Source: Cyclina sinensis
Lineage: Eukaryota > Mollusca > Bivalvia > Venerida > Veneridae
Direction of reading: 5' to 3'
Assembly (NCBI GenBank): GCA_012932295.1
Contig: JAAONU010000002.1
Span: 37,135,521 to 37,199,520 of the forward strand
DNA length: 64,000 bases
Part shown: in pieces, positions 1 through 12,560 of the stretch
Numbering within the stretch: the stretch's first letter is position 1
Layout of the letters: each line of letters starts with the position of its first letter
Notes under the pieces: generated by a model
What the model saw: the letters and a program-made list of their open reading frames with translations, nothing else
Database searches by the model: none
Told to the model about the DNA's origin: nothing
Position numbers and translations under genes: made by a program

Positions 1-1493
1 TAAATGATATGATTAACCTCATCTGCATAATATGCGTAAATATAATCACAGTTTTAACTATATACGAGATAAATAAATCAAGTCTTCTATAATTCAATAA
101 CTGAATGGCAATGTACTGTATTTTTATCATGTCATTACATCGATTTATGTTGATAAACTGATAAATTTAGCTTTATCAGTCACCCAAAGTTTATCAGACA
201 CCTCATCAATACACATTCTGACTTTGACGGAACTATATTCATTTGTTTATTTTGTGACTTCTTATATCCTGTTCCTTTATGTCACACAGATATGTCTTAT
301 GAGCTGATTTCTAGTGAATAAGCACATTATCATACTGAGTTTATTATTTAAATCATTTTACAAGTAAAACATTAGCTAAAAAGATCGATTAACTTTGTTC
401 AACGGTTGACTCCTTGCATCGGTAAATTCAAGATGGCGAAATTATCAAACCAAAGATCTATGTAATGCGAAATAAACTTTAAAGAATGTAAAATTTATAA
501 CTTCTACTAGTTTGAAAATATCTAACTGATAAATTTTGAATCTAACAGTTTTATTTTAATATTAAAGTCTTTCTTACTTTTGACTATAAACATTCGGGAC
601 TACTTCATATCGCTTTTACCTTTGACTGTAAATTGGCATATTATTGTGAGGCTCTGGACAGGTTTATGATTTATCTAGAATTTAAGAATAAAAGAAAGCG
701 CAAATAAAAATTGAAAACATGATAAATAGAATACCAAAAAGTGTCTAACATTATAAAATTTATCAGGCTCGTCACGAAAAAAAATTTTCTAAGCTTTACC
801 TGATAAATTTTATAATATCAGACACTAGTATGGTATTTTCTATATAATTGACTGCCGTTTTATATGTAAACTATGTACGTTGATGAGACTATAATAAAAT
901 AAAAAATAAAGTACGTGTTAATGCAACGGCAAAATTATATAACACTGTACATTTAATCCTTACCTCGATTTAATTGCTTCTATATATACTGTCATTGTTT
1001 TACCTTTTGGTTGTTCTATTAAAAACATACCATAACTGTCAAAATCATGTTAAGTTTGTTAATCAGACGAAGTACATGGTGTCAACACAGCCAAGTTCAG
1101 CAACACTGTAGAATATGTTGTGGCCATTTCTCGAGAAATCGAGTTTAAAAAATGTGTTCCATTTATAACAAATATCAAATGTGTTGTCATCTCCATTGTT
1201 TTGTAATATAAAATTGAAACCATACCAATACCATACCAAAGACTGATATTAAAATCGTATCAAAGAAAGAATGTTGTCTTTTTACCGTCCTACGGGGAAT
1301 ATCTAACCGAACTTATAAAGCTAAATCGGAGAAACAATAACGCAATATCCTAGCAGTAGCGACTTTGTGAATTAAAGTTCTTCGTTAATAGTGAATTTGC
1401 ACAGCAAGAAATATGACGTATTTATTCTTGATATGATATTTTGCTCTTGACATCGAAATCAATAAGCACTCCAGGCAAATTTTATGAGTTCAA

Positions 1494-1498
<5 letters not shown>
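1..1498. other. No gene recognised
   Basis: AT-rich sequence without a convincing coding exon. The only structure seen is a cluster of TGATAAA/TTTATCA words near 150-180 and the imperfect inverted repeat at 729-841, listed separately. Confidence 0.5.
729..841. repeat. Imperfect inverted repeat, MITE-like
   Basis: Left arm 729-767 and right arm 799-841 are reverse complements apart from a few substitutions and small gaps. The shared core is ATTATAAAATTTATCAGG. The loop is about 31 bases. It could be a small palindromic transposon remnant; no target duplication was identified. Confidence 0.6.
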
Positions 1499-1537
<39 letters not shown>

Positions 1538-1552
1538 CGTATGCGTGTGTGT
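1499..1552. repeat. GT microsatellite
   Basis: Run of GT dinucleotides with a short GC-rich interruption (GCGCGCGC). The apparent minus-strand reading frame through it (Thr-His repeats) is a by-product of the repeat. Confidence 0.95.
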
Positions 1553-2733
1553 GATTGCTTGATGTACCTTGGCACTTGTCAAATCAAAATGATACTCGCG
1601 TACCTGTCTACGTAAAAAGCAGTGTTCAGTGTAAAGGCCGTCTTTAAATTTGTCTTGTATCCAATGCGTTAATAACATCATTTAAATTATTTAATTCTAT
1701 GTTTAATTGAGCGTTTTGTTTGATATTTTATCAGGTGTTTTATTTTTTATAACTGTCAAAAAATGGAAACGTTAAACTGCATTGCAATGCCTTTATAAAA
1801 TTTTGACTTATTTCGATCTTCGTTGAAAAATGTTTGCAATTGGGTAGAAACATGAGTATATGAATATCAATACATTTTTATCTTGCATAGTTAAAAATAA
1901 AAAAAATTAAAGATGCACGCCCTTTAGCATTCCATATCGGTATGAATGATATTGGACGATGTCAATATGTTTGTCTGAAATTCAAAGTACCATTGGTTAA
2001 AGTTGTCGTCATATTGAAACCTGTTGCTATTTATATTTCGGATGGATAGCGATTTACTACAAAATTTAATGAACACTATAAGTGTATGTATGTCATAAAT
2101 GAACATAAATTTAATTTTAAAGACACTGACTCAAAAAAAGACATATGCAATACTCGTATATCATTGATTAGAGTATGCCCCTTAAAGAAATGCATGACCC
2201 AAAATTTCGATTGGCATTAAACGTTATCGAATTTTCTAATTATTCTGTAATGAAATTAAAGTTTCTATACGCCATTAAATTTAAGCTGATGTTCAAAACA
2301 ATACACAAGCCTTCTGAGTTTCGTAATAAAAAATTTCCGAGGTTAATAAGCCTTAAACTTCTTTGAAGTAACGCAACGTTGATTTGATAAGGTTTCAGAG
2401 TTATTGTAATGCAGTGCTTTTGTCCTTGACTGAATTTTTGTGATACGGAATCGTGCAGAGCCGCACTTAGTTTGACGAATTTTATTTTTCCAGAAAGAGT
2501 AGCTTGTATTAGGAAAGGTAATATAAACATAATTACGACAGCTCATACATCTTACTCGCCAAAATCAAATGTGCATGTCAATATGAATATTTGGATTATT
2601 ATATTTCGAAATGAAGATCATTTATATGTTTCTATACTCTATGTGTTTTTCAGAAAGTCATTGGTTCGATGGCTAGCCGAATCACTTGGCGAGTCCTTTA
2701 GAAAGATTCACTGGTTTGAACTTCGACTCAAGT
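1553..2733. other. No gene recognised
   Basis: Short open frames occur on both strands, but none has a recognisable domain or plausible splice context. Confidence 0.45.
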
Positions 2734-2853
2734 TGTATTGTACATATTGTATTGTTTGTATTGTACATATTATTGTATTGTATTGTGTTGTATTGTATTG
2801 CATTGTATTTCATAGTATTGCATTGCATGCATTGCATCGCACTGCATTACATT
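2734..2853. repeat. TATTG/CATTG pentanucleotide satellite
   Basis: Degenerate tandem array of TATTG drifting to CATTG at its right end. It forces artificial open frames rich in Cys, Ile and Val on the plus strand. Confidence 0.9.
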
Positions 2854-3912
2854 TTAAACAAAATCACGATACTGCGAACATTTTTAGCAACAGTCACAAT
2901 TAAATGTTATATAGACTAAAAGACTGATATGTTTCTAGTTTAGTCACAGGTCATGTGGAATTGTAGGTCATGAAAAGTGCCTAACTAATAGAAGAAGTAT
3001 TGAACAATTCTACAGAATAAAGATTTCCATACTAAAATAGGAAAGTAAGGACACCTTTTCTTCTGCCAGTCTTCTTATTGTTATGGTGAAATAGACACTA
3101 GGCAGATTGTCTACATACAGTTAATGTTTTAAGAACAGATCATGTCAAAAGAAATGATGTTCCCCTACGTTCTGTTAAAAAAAATACCGACATAACATTT
3201 AAACAAAAATACGAAATGGATCATGTTAGTTGAACCATTAAGTCTCTTAAAGGCTTTAATGGAAGAACTGATTATTCTATGAATAGAAAAAAATGTATAA
3301 TATTTCCATACCTTTCATGTCTTTATCTGTAATTCACCAATAAGATTATGATTTCATAAGTCCTTCGATGAACACTCACTGCTGATAATTATTTCAGGAA
3401 ATAAGTATTCGATTTTTCTAAATTAACAGTTTAATAATTCTAATCCAGTGATAGAATTTAAGAAATAGTAGAGGAGTAACAGAGTAAACATGAAACGTTT
3501 GCCCAATTGTTTAGATATTTTCGAAAAATTGTCCATGTGGACATGCGGATAATCAGTTTATATCATCTGTTAATCGAATACTATGTTCTGTTTGGTATGT
3601 GTGATCTGTTTTGGTTTTTTTTGATTTTGTTGATGTTTTGTAGTTTCTTTTTGTGTTTTGTGTGTAGCGTTTTGTTGTTTTAGTTTATGTTTTTGGTTGT
3701 TTCTTTTATTTATATCCAAATGCTATTTGTTCTTGGCAAATTTTAGACTAATCGTATGTCTGCATACATATCAAGGCAGTGCAGTGCTTATAATAAGTAG
3801 CATCTTAACTGATTGTACTGATGTCATAATCTTAATACATTGATAATAAAAATATGAAAATGTCTGTTTTAATTTTCAGGGGCAGAATAAACATTGATTA
3901 GTCTTGAATTAA
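2854..3912. other. No gene recognised
   Basis: AT-rich sequence with a T/G-rich patch near 3600-3700. I see nothing functional here. Confidence 0.45.
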
Positions 3913-4232
3913 TAATAAGTCAATTAACTTGTTCAGCTATGAAATACATGTCTAGATTTTCAAACTGATTCAAAGAATAAAAAAAATCCCTTTCAAAAAC
4001 TTGAAAGATAATTGATTTCGGCAGTTTTTTATTAATAAGATTAAAGTTGAAAAAAAATATGATTTCTAGTTTTCTACGAATGTAAAATTCCTCAGAGATA
4101 AGCTCTTTAAAATAAACAAACTACTGAAATTAATTATCTTTCAAGCTTTTGAAAAGGATTCCTTTTATTCTTGAATCAGTTTAAAAATCGAAACATGTAT
4201 TTCATAGTTCAACAAGTTAATTGACTTATTAT
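3913..4232. mobile_element. Foldback element with arms of about 118 bp
   Basis: Left arm about 3913-4030 reappears as its reverse complement at about 4111-4232, with roughly 80 bp between the arms. Matching landmarks are AATAAGTCAATTAACTTGTT against AACAAGTTAATTGACTTATT, and TTGAAAGATAATTGATTTC against GAAATTAATTATCTTTCAA. The arms differ by scattered substitutions and small gaps. This fits a foldback or MITE-type non-autonomous DNA transposon. Confidence 0.75.
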
Positions 4233-5339
4233 GGTGATCAATAGTCGAGGTGACGAACGCTGGACTCCCGATAAGTCAGTGTAAAAATTTCAATTGGCTA
4301 TTCTTTTAAACCATTGGTGATATATGTGAACATACAGAAAATGTTTTAAAAATCATATAGATAATAAGATAATACTTTGAGTAACTAAAACAAACTTTGT
4401 GAAGAACAATAAGAAGTATGTCTTGTGAAGTGTTCATATTCTTTTTAGATTTTAGTTATTTGGTTAAATGTTTGGCCCTGAAATTTTGACAAAAAGAATG
4501 ATAAAATTATTTGAATTAACTGTTTAAACAAACAGGACAAACGTGTTCCGTTTAGGACATTTTTTGTTGGCAACTTCAAATGTAAGGTAATTGTCTTTGT
4601 GTTTCACAATTTCAGTGATGGATTGTTTAATCTAGAAAACTTTTATCTTGGAACTGTTTCCTAAAAAATGTTTCACACCTTTTTCCTCAAAAAATGGATT
4701 GTGATTGTCTTCTCTAACTATATTATTAATTCACATTAATAAGTTGTGTGTTACAAAGCCGTGTCGCAAATCAGGACCGCATTGAAATTATATTGAAAGA
4801 TAACCATGGAAAAGCATTGGTAATTCAGTAAACAATCTCAGCGGAAAGCTACAATAAATGAAAGAATAGGGTTTTGACCATGATCTATGCGTCTGACGTG
4901 GGGAAACTATTTCAGGATTAGAAAAAGATCCATAATCATGCTGGTGGGACATTTTATTGAAACACAGGACAAAGCTTTATCACATTTAATGTAAAACGTT
5001 TCTTAGACACGTAAAGAAACATACCAGGCCCTCTGTATTAATTTATTAATTCATATTTTGCTAGACTGCGTATATAACATTTAAGATATAACGTAAAACT
5101 GCAAGTTCTATTATAGTTTTTTTTCAGATTGATAAGCAGTAGCATTTGCTTGGATATTTTTGAGGCGGCACAAGAATTAAAACTCATTTTCCATGTATCT
5201 TGTTTTTTTACATATCTATTTCCGTCTAAAGTTTTCATTAGCATATGTTTAAAATTCCATGTTACCAAACTCAGCAATGCAAGTAAGTCAACTTGGTTTT
5301 TTAAGCATTTTTACCATTTATTTTCTATATTCAATATTC
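4233..5339. other. No gene recognised
   Basis: AT-rich sequence with no coding exon, RNA gene or clear repeat seen. Confidence 0.4.
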
Positions 5340-6165
5340 TTAAATATCGAAAGAGCCCATCCGATTGGTTCAAACAAAAGCAAAGAATACGACCTGTTGT
5401 TGTAAAAAATTTAGAATGGAAAGATAGAGAGTTAGTACGAAAAACTGCAAATGAAATTAACGGAATTAAAGGTTAAAAAAAACCAGAAAGGTGTCGGTGT
5501 TCAACAAACTAAAGCTGTACTCGCCAAACAAAAAAAAAGCTGTACTCAATTATAGATCGCAACAAGAAGAATGTCAAATTCGTTAAATGGAATGTAGCCA
5601 AACCTTTAATCAGTGATCCTGCCGAGGAATTATTCCATGAGATAACCGGCTAGGAAGAGCAAGAGGAACTACGAATTCTTGTGTGGAATATAAACGGTTT
5701 ATCAAGAAAATTATCTGACGAGGAATTTTTAACTACGCAAGCAGTTATGAAATTCTTTTATTTTGTGAGACTTGGATAAGTAAAGAAAACACTTGTTTAA
5801 CTTAGAAATGAACGGTTACAAAAGTTTTCATTTATATGGAAATAATTCTAGCGGTACTAAGAAAGGACGTTGTAGCGGAGGACTATCCGTTTATTTCAAA
5901 ACTATAGTTCAAAAATCTCAATTGTTGAAACTCACAAGTATGGTATTATTTGGCTAAAATTACCAAAGATTTACTTAAGCTTAAAGAAAATGTTTATATA
6001 TGTAATGTATATACTACAACTTGGTTCAAAAATTTTATATGATAAAGATTTTGAGTTTTTGATGAAACAGAAAAGGGAATAGAAAAATATAAAAATTAAG
6101 GAAAACCCTTATTACTGGAGACTTAAATTCTAGAATAAAACGCTTTTCTTATACTTTAGAGTATG
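5340..6165 (+). mobile_element. Decayed LINE fragment: ORF1-like tail and APE endonuclease
   Basis: Translated in shifting frames this stretch resembles the start of a non-LTR retrotransposon. At 5400-5640 there is a basic, Lys-rich segment like the end of an ORF1 or leader domain. At about 5671-5790 comes the AP-endonuclease start (LRILVWNINGLSRKL, then a CETWISKE-like segment). At about 6113-6134 comes the endonuclease motif ITGDLNSR. Several stops and frameshifts interrupt it, so it is dead. The match stops near 6165-6200, where unrelated palindromic sequence begins. The family (RTE, L1 or CR1 type) cannot be settled by eye. Confidence 0.7.
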
Positions 6166-6224
6166 ATAAACATTTTGATGACGACAGTATATCTTTTTAA
6201 TGAACAATGTATTAATCATGACCG

Positions 6225-6470
6225 CACTGTTGAACCTCAATTTTCACAAACCGCAATCGTCACACCGTGTGACAAATGCGTGCGAATACGTCACAAAAAT
6301 AGTGATAAATACGTTCGGACACATATTTCATACGAACTTAAAAACGCATTTGTCACACCTCAGAATCTTGTTTAAAAATGTGAGAAAAATTGTGAGTTTT
6401 TTTACTCGAACGTATATGTCACACATGTGAGTTTTTTTTACTTCGAACGTACATGTCAGACATGCAAGAT
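6225..6470. repeat. Short repeats of GTCACA / ACGTTCG words
   Basis: A segment near 6390-6424 (GTGAGTTTTTTTACTCGAAC and following bases) is repeated at 6427-6463. Related words such as ACGTCACA and GTTCGGACACA occur in both orientations upstream. It sits where the LINE endonuclease match breaks off, so it may be an inserted small element. Confidence 0.45.
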
Positions 6471-6637
6471 TTAGTTGACAGTACACTAGACGACCGACTC
6501 AAACTCTCATTTCTTTTCAGATCAAAGTCAAAATATAAATATATGTAGAAGGTCCTTGTCTCTTGTAAGAATTATGTCTGATACGAGGACGACTATGACG
6601 CAGTTATCTCAAGAGATGGTCTTTTTATCAGCACCTT

Positions 6638-6660
6638 CATCATCATCATCATCATCATCA
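6638..6660. repeat. CAT trinucleotide microsatellite
   Basis: About seven to eight CAT units in a row. Confidence 0.95.
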
Positions 6661-6979
6661 AGATACATTATGCTTGTATCTCTTACCATCATTTGAAGAT
6701 AATGGTTCGTATGTGTTAGCTGCCTTAAAATAAGTATCTCGTATGATCCACAAAGAAACACAATGTAATAATGTATACAATCTTTATTATTTTTTAAACC
6801 TAAGTTGTCAATTATTGTTTTAACACAAATTGAACAATCATTGGGAATATAGTAACAATATGCAAATGAACAAAACAAAGAAAAATTAATTCAGTGAACA
6901 GTAATTACTGCATAATTGTAGAAACAAAATTAAAAAGTATGCGATGTTACTCAAGTTGAACTTGATATACTCCCGTTCT

Positions 6980-7545
6980 TTTTTCCACATTTTTGAACGA
7001 TTTAGAAGGCAGACTTACTAGGGATAGATGTTGATATGTTCAAAGTATTTTTCGATTTTATATGTCGATGATATTGTTGTTTTTGCCATAACAAAAGCAG
7101 AGATACAAAAAAAGTCTAAATTTTCTTTCTGATCAAACTTAGTGGTACCAAGACAAAAATAATGATATTTAGGAAAGGTGGTATATAAACCGAAAATTTC
7201 AATTTTATATATAAAAAGACTGTTATTGAAATCGTAAGTAACTTTACATATTTAGGTATAGTATTTACAACATGGGGCTCTTTTGCAGAAGCACAAAAAA
7301 ACTATAACAGAACAAGCAGTGAAAGCTATTTTTCAAATGAACAATGATATAATTATTAATATTTCTGTTGTACATATATACCCTTCAAATTCGAGTAGTA
7401 AACCAAAAACAGTGTGGGATGAAAATAAAATCGATCTTTTTTTTCGATCATTAGTTTTAAATGACATTTATAAACTTGGGATAATTGTTATCTATCGATT
7501 GAAACACAATTTAAATGCGTAACAGATTTATTACACATAAATGCA
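6980..7545 (+). mobile_element. Decayed LINE reverse-transcriptase fragment
   Basis: The reverse-transcriptase catalytic block reads LYVDDIVVFA at about 7055-7080. It is followed by the downstream block SNFTYLGIVFT near 7225-7275 and by QAVKAIFQMN near 7310-7345. Stops and frameshifts separate the blocks. It precedes, rather than continues into, the next reverse-transcriptase region, which has its own catalytic block, so it is a separate copy or a rearranged piece. Confidence 0.75.
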
Positions 7546-7559
7546 ATAATGACGTTGGG

Positions 7560-9450
7560 CAAATATTCTTTTACCATTTCAATATAAACTTTTTGGCGAA
7601 TATACAATTCAAAATATTAATGAACAAGATCTAAACATAGGAAATACCGAAGATCAAGAATTAATTAGACTTACCAATAACTGAATCGGAAATGAAAAAA
7701 TGCTGTTTTTAAATAGAATGGTTTTAAATCACCTGGCCCAGATGAAATCTCGGCAGAAATTATTTAAGCATCATACGATATCATTTCATCACACCTAGTT
7801 GTTCTTTTTTAATGAAATATTTGACACAGCAGAATATCCTGAATCCTGGGGGTTTAATTATATTGTGGTGATCAGAGAGAAGCAAAGAATTATCGTGAAA
7901 TTACATTAAATAACATTTACTCTCAGATACTCTGAAATAGATTAATCGCGTGAGTGAAAAATATGAAAAGCTCTCAACTTTTCAGTTTGGTTTTCAAAAG
8001 GGAAAAAGCACAGTAGACTGTATATTCATTTTACATTCTATCATATCAAAAGTATTACATAGTAGTAAAAAACTATATGCTATTTTTATTGATTACGAAA
8101 AATGTTTTGAAAAAACCCGGTCAAAAACTAATCAACCAAAATGTTAGTATAAAAATGATTGAGCTATACAATCTATGTATTCAGTTGTTCGGTCTGCAGT
8201 GAAACATAATGGAAAAGTCTATTCCAGTCTCATCAATTTACATCAAGGGGTAGAACAGGGAGATCCGAGTTCTTCTCTTATGTTCATGATGTTCGTGAAT
8301 GTCTGAATGAAATTATGGAAAAGATTAAAACAGGTATTGACGATATTTTTTCAGTCAACAAACTTAAGTTTTTCTTTATATTATACGCTGATGATCAAGT
8401 ATTATTTACTACTACACCCGAATCTTTACAGCATTTATTAAATGATGTAGAAAACTACTGCAATACATTTTATTTAAAAATAAACACGAGTAAAACTAAA
8501 GTCATGATCTTTGAAAAGGGACGACCCATAAATCACAATATTTTTCTCTATGGCGAAAAACTTGAGTTTGTTACATCCTTTAAATATTTGGGTGTCTATT
8601 ATTTCAAAAACGGTAATTGGTACAGTACTCAAAAATGTATTGCAGAACATGCATCAAAAGCTTTATGTCGCTTATTTTCTATTTTCAATCAATTTGAATT
8701 AAGGTTTCTGAAAATTATACATTATTTGATACTGGCATAATCTATTTTAAATTATTGCTCAGAAATATGGGGTGAAAACGAAGGTAAATATATTAAACAG
8801 ATTCACACCAAATTTTATAGAAAAATACTTGTAGTAAAATTCCACAAATCTAGTTGGCTATACGGCGAACTTGGAAGATTTCCAATGAAAAAAATAAGAA
8901 AGGTGAATATGATAAGGTATTAGATTAGAATACAAAAACTTAATAATGAAAAATCTATTGTTCAACAAATATACAACATACTACTAAATGATCTAGACAG
9001 AAATATTACACATAACGGTTCTAATTAGGCATTTCAAAATAAATCAATTTTAGACAACTTATGCATGTAAGATATTTGGCGAAATCAATGAAATCAGGAC
9101 TGTATATTTCATGCCATTAGACAAAGAATTTTGATCAGTATGCTCATATTTGGTAAAGTGGTATTAATAACTTGAAAAGACTATTAACATTATATTAGAT
9201 TTAAACATTCGTTTGAACTTGAACCATACCTTGATACTTATACGATAGGCAAAAAATACATAACTGCTGTACAGGGATATACAGGCAAAACAATGTATGC
9301 TTTCTGTCTCGATTCTTCAATCAATATACTATGAATGTGATCGAAATAAATACAATGATCAGTCCCAGTAACAAAGATTTCCTCTTTTTAAAGGAAAAAC
9401 TGGGTGGTTTCCTAACTTAACCCACGTGGGTCTAGATAGAAAATTTAGAT
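7560..9450 (+). mobile_element. Decayed LINE: reverse transcriptase and C-terminal region
   Basis: Successive blocks of a non-LTR reverse transcriptase are readable despite stops and frameshifts. They are the linker before the RT (LPITESEM near 7670, then SPGPDEIS-like near 7730); FQFGFQKGKSTVDCIFILHS at about 7980-8040; YAIFIDYEKCFEK at about 8078-8118; LHQGVEQGDPSS near 8240; ILYADDQVLF at about 8380-8405; and LEFVTSFKYLGVYYF near 8560-8610. The C-terminal block ILNYCSEIWGEN is near 8735-8775 and GELGRFPMKKIRKV near 8865-8905. No intact open frame remains. The 3' end is ill-defined; similarity fades by about 9450. Confidence 0.85.
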
Positions 9451-10204
9451 TTCACTCTAGATTTCGCAGTAAATGATTTGTCGGTTTAAGTACCTGTCAT
9501 GTGATATACGGCAAAAAGCAACCCAAGAGAAACGACAATTGGCTGTTTTTGTCACGTGACATATTTAAAAATAACTCGCTGAATCCGTTCGCGTTTTACT
9601 TTCGGTTAAAGAATGTTCAAATATTTACGTTCAAGCACGCATTTCACTTTATTTATATGGACAAACATACTAGGAATTTAAAGTTCTTCATATCCCTCTT
9701 AAAACTGGTATTGTTTGCATTTCATGTGTAACCACAACAAATAATAATGTGTTGTGGGCTAGAGGCGATTGTAAATATTGTTTTATGCTGAATGTTGTTG
9801 TTGTTGTATATTGCAGATACATGTCTATCTCTGAAATTTTCAATTATTCTAAAAACATTTACAAATCCAATGAAAATAAATTCTTTTTTCTGAGTTATCG
9901 AAAATCAATTTGTTTACCGATACTCGGAGGTTAAGTACTTGATTAACCGGTTACTCTTTGACATTCCTAGTAAAAAGAATTTTTACCTCGGAATAAAATG
10001 TGAAATTTACACCTAAATTTACTCGAAGTTTCACTCATGCCATGATTCGTTAGTGACGTGACAATATACAGCGTTACGTCAGCATAAGGTTTAAAAAAAC
10101 GTGTAATAGATGTATGGAAGATAAACCTTGTTATAATTTTTCTGTGCCCCTTAAGAAAAACTAATCCTAGTACAAGATAACTTAGGTTAGTAGACAAACC
10201 TTAC
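9451..10204. other. No gene recognised
   Basis: Short open frames without recognisable domains. Possible degraded 3' flank of the LINE at its left side. Confidence 0.35.
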
Positions 10205-10545
10205 TGTTTGGGGCTAAATTGTTAAAGGCCAAGCTTACATCTTGACTTTACAAGATGATTTAGTATGAACAGTTCTATCTATTTGAGTTTATTTATCGTC
10301 GGTACCGGTTGCCATCTGCAAATATTAATTATTTTATGTTATGGGGGATAGTGCAAGATACAAAAAGCATCCCAATGGAGAGAAATCCGTGGTTCTTTTA
10401 CATGCTCAGTGTAAAACACTGATACATGGGACCTCGGTTTAACGTCTCATCCGAAAGACAATAAGTAATGTTAGTGGAGGACGTCGAACCCTGGGTTACC
10501 AACTCAGCGCGTTATGAACAGTTAATGAATCCTATTGATTAAATG
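10205..10545 (+). repeat. Partial copy of dispersed repeat with embedded SINE
   Basis: Shares ordered landmarks with 57530-57850: CTATCTATTTGAG, CGTCGGTACC, AAGCATCCCA, a TGGGACCTCGGTTTAACGTC block, and the stretch ending CCAACTCAGCGCG. Read on the minus strand, the embedded part has the order of a tRNA-derived SINE (head, then body). This copy is diverged and shorter than the others. Confidence 0.7.
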
Positions 10546-10649
10546 TCCACTGATCAAGAGTCAAACTCATAGTGGCCCTCACTTCGAAAATGGTGTCCGG
10601 TCTATATCTAAAGAACAATTTAATCCATGCCTCTCGATAGTAACAAGAT

Positions 10650-11160
10650 GAATGACATTGATGTGTTGATAAATACGGTCAATTCGAAGATCAAGCTCCT
10701 ATGGGTTTGCAATTTAAAAAGTGATTTCCGATTAAAAAAATCAAAACACCTGAGGGTCTTCAAACTTGACCGGGACGATTAGACACTTAAATGACACTAA
10801 TTAATTTTGGCTGACAAGGTTAAAAGTCAAATTTGAAGGGGCCTGTATTTTGTTAACGGTTTTCTTGATAACAACCCTATGCAATACTCTCACTGTTTAT
10901 AGGGTGGTAAGGCATAATGATAACATGAACACTTTTGAACTATTTAGAAGGTCAAGCTTACAGGGGCCTGTGCTTTGATAAGTTTTCTTATCAGGAATAA
11001 CTAATCCAAAAGCCCTCAGTCTTTACACGATTGCTTGGTATACCAACTGGTTGTGGGCTAAATGTATCAAAGGTCAAACTCAAAGGCTCAAATGTCAGTA
11101 AGTTAAGAAGAACTAAATCATGGTTATCTTAGTGACTAGATAAATGTTTCTGGGCATTTA
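10650..11160. repeat. Degenerate tandem repeat, about 125-bp period
   Basis: The phrase GGGGCCTGT followed by a TTTTCTT-type stretch recurs at about 10838 and 10963. GTCAA-rich words resembling the GGTCAAGG repeats at 23 kb are scattered through it. The copies are strongly diverged. Confidence 0.45.
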
Positions 11161-12218
11161 TTTTGCAAACATCTTATGTTTTACTCCAACAGCTGGGGAC
11201 CAGTTTTCAAACTTTGTAATTACGACAAGTATAGATTTAGACGTGCAAAATAATACGTGACGGAAATCAAAGATGTGCAGTTATGATTTTTTTCTTAATG
11301 AAAAGATTGTACAACGTCGTTCAGATGCGAAGAATAACAACATTTATTCTTCAATCAAGTTTAATCACTGCTTTAATAAAAGACTTTTTATTATCATTTC
11401 TTAAAAACAGCCAACACAAGAGGTACTTATTCTATTAAACACAATGTCGACAGCATTGCATAATAACGTCATCAAACTAAATATAATGCTTAGAAACACA
11501 TGACAGCACAATGTCAAATAGTTAAGTTAAATCAAACTATTAAATATTTATTGTGAAATGCACATATGCCTATTGAAGGGTATACCTAAGGAAGAGCCCA
11601 ACGCCTAACATGGATATCTAATTCCACCAATTACTTACTTCATAACGAACGCACGGCTAAGAATCGGCTTAATTTTCCACATACATTTAGTTTTTCGTTG
11701 CCGGTATGCTTCTTGAACGTGGCAACACAATATCTGATTGGACGGAGCAAGTGTCTGACAAGCGTATACCCGTCTACATACCTCTGAAATGCCAGATCTG
11801 CAACAACAGTTTTTTTTTTTCGTTTGGCAAAAGAATGTGTGCAGTCTTACAACGTTGTAAATGTAAGCGATATGGTGATAGAGAAAAACCTAACTGTGAT
11901 TGCAAGATTTGTATGCATAATGCTTATTAAAAAAAATATCCATTTTCCCTTGCAAGAGTCAAAATTTGATTGCAGAAATTCAAGGAAACATCAATATTCT
12001 CTAAACCGCTTTGGGACCATAAACATTGCTAAATCTTATATTAAGAAAATAATGAGATTAAAGTCCCACCAGCTGATTAATTAGATTTTAAGGAAAATGC
12101 ACAAGTCCTCAGATACATGTGCTTTGTCAAATGATCTCATGTATGCCTAATGGATTATTCCATCATTGTCAGTTGGACGAGTCCGTTTTCAACTAAAAGG
12201 GTTTCTGGTATAATTTTT
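11161..12218. other. No gene recognised
   Basis: Contains a 74-codon frame at 11706-11930 and an overlapping 86-codon frame at 11824-12084. Neither has a domain I recognise. Treated as chance open frames. Confidence 0.35.
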
Positions 12219-12560
12219 ATGCCCCCAGGCTGGGGGAGGGGCATTTAGATTTGCCCTTGTCCGTCCGTCCGTCTATCCGTGCCAAAAAGTTGTGTCGCCT
12301 GTAGCTCCAAAAGCACTGGAGCTAGAGTCAAGAAACTTTACAGAAATGTTGATCAGCATGTGTTGTGCACCTGGGGTTTCCCATATAGATTGATTTGGAA
12401 CTGTTTCAGTTATGGCATCTTACTTAGTCAAAAGTAGTAATTTTCAACTTGTGTCGCCTGTACCTGCAAAGTGCTACACCTACAGTCAAGAAACTTCAGG
12501 AATGTTGATCAGCATGTGAAGTTGTGCACCTGGGGTTGCCTTACAGTTTGATACCTAAAC
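12219..12560 (+). mobile_element. ATGCCCCC-type dispersed element, truncated
   Basis: Begins with ATGCCCCC followed by a short hairpin and a TCCGTCCGTCCG stretch, the same start architecture as 22914. Inside, a unit beginning GTGTCGCCTGTA repeats at 12292 and 12451 (159-bp spacing) and includes the shared phrase AATGTTGATCAGCATGTG. The matching right end is missing. Confidence 0.65.

Noticed and set aside
11706..12084. Two overlapping frames with several cysteines
   Set aside because: Cys-rich stretch suggested a zinc-binding exon, but the spacing matches no family I know and no splice sites bracket it.
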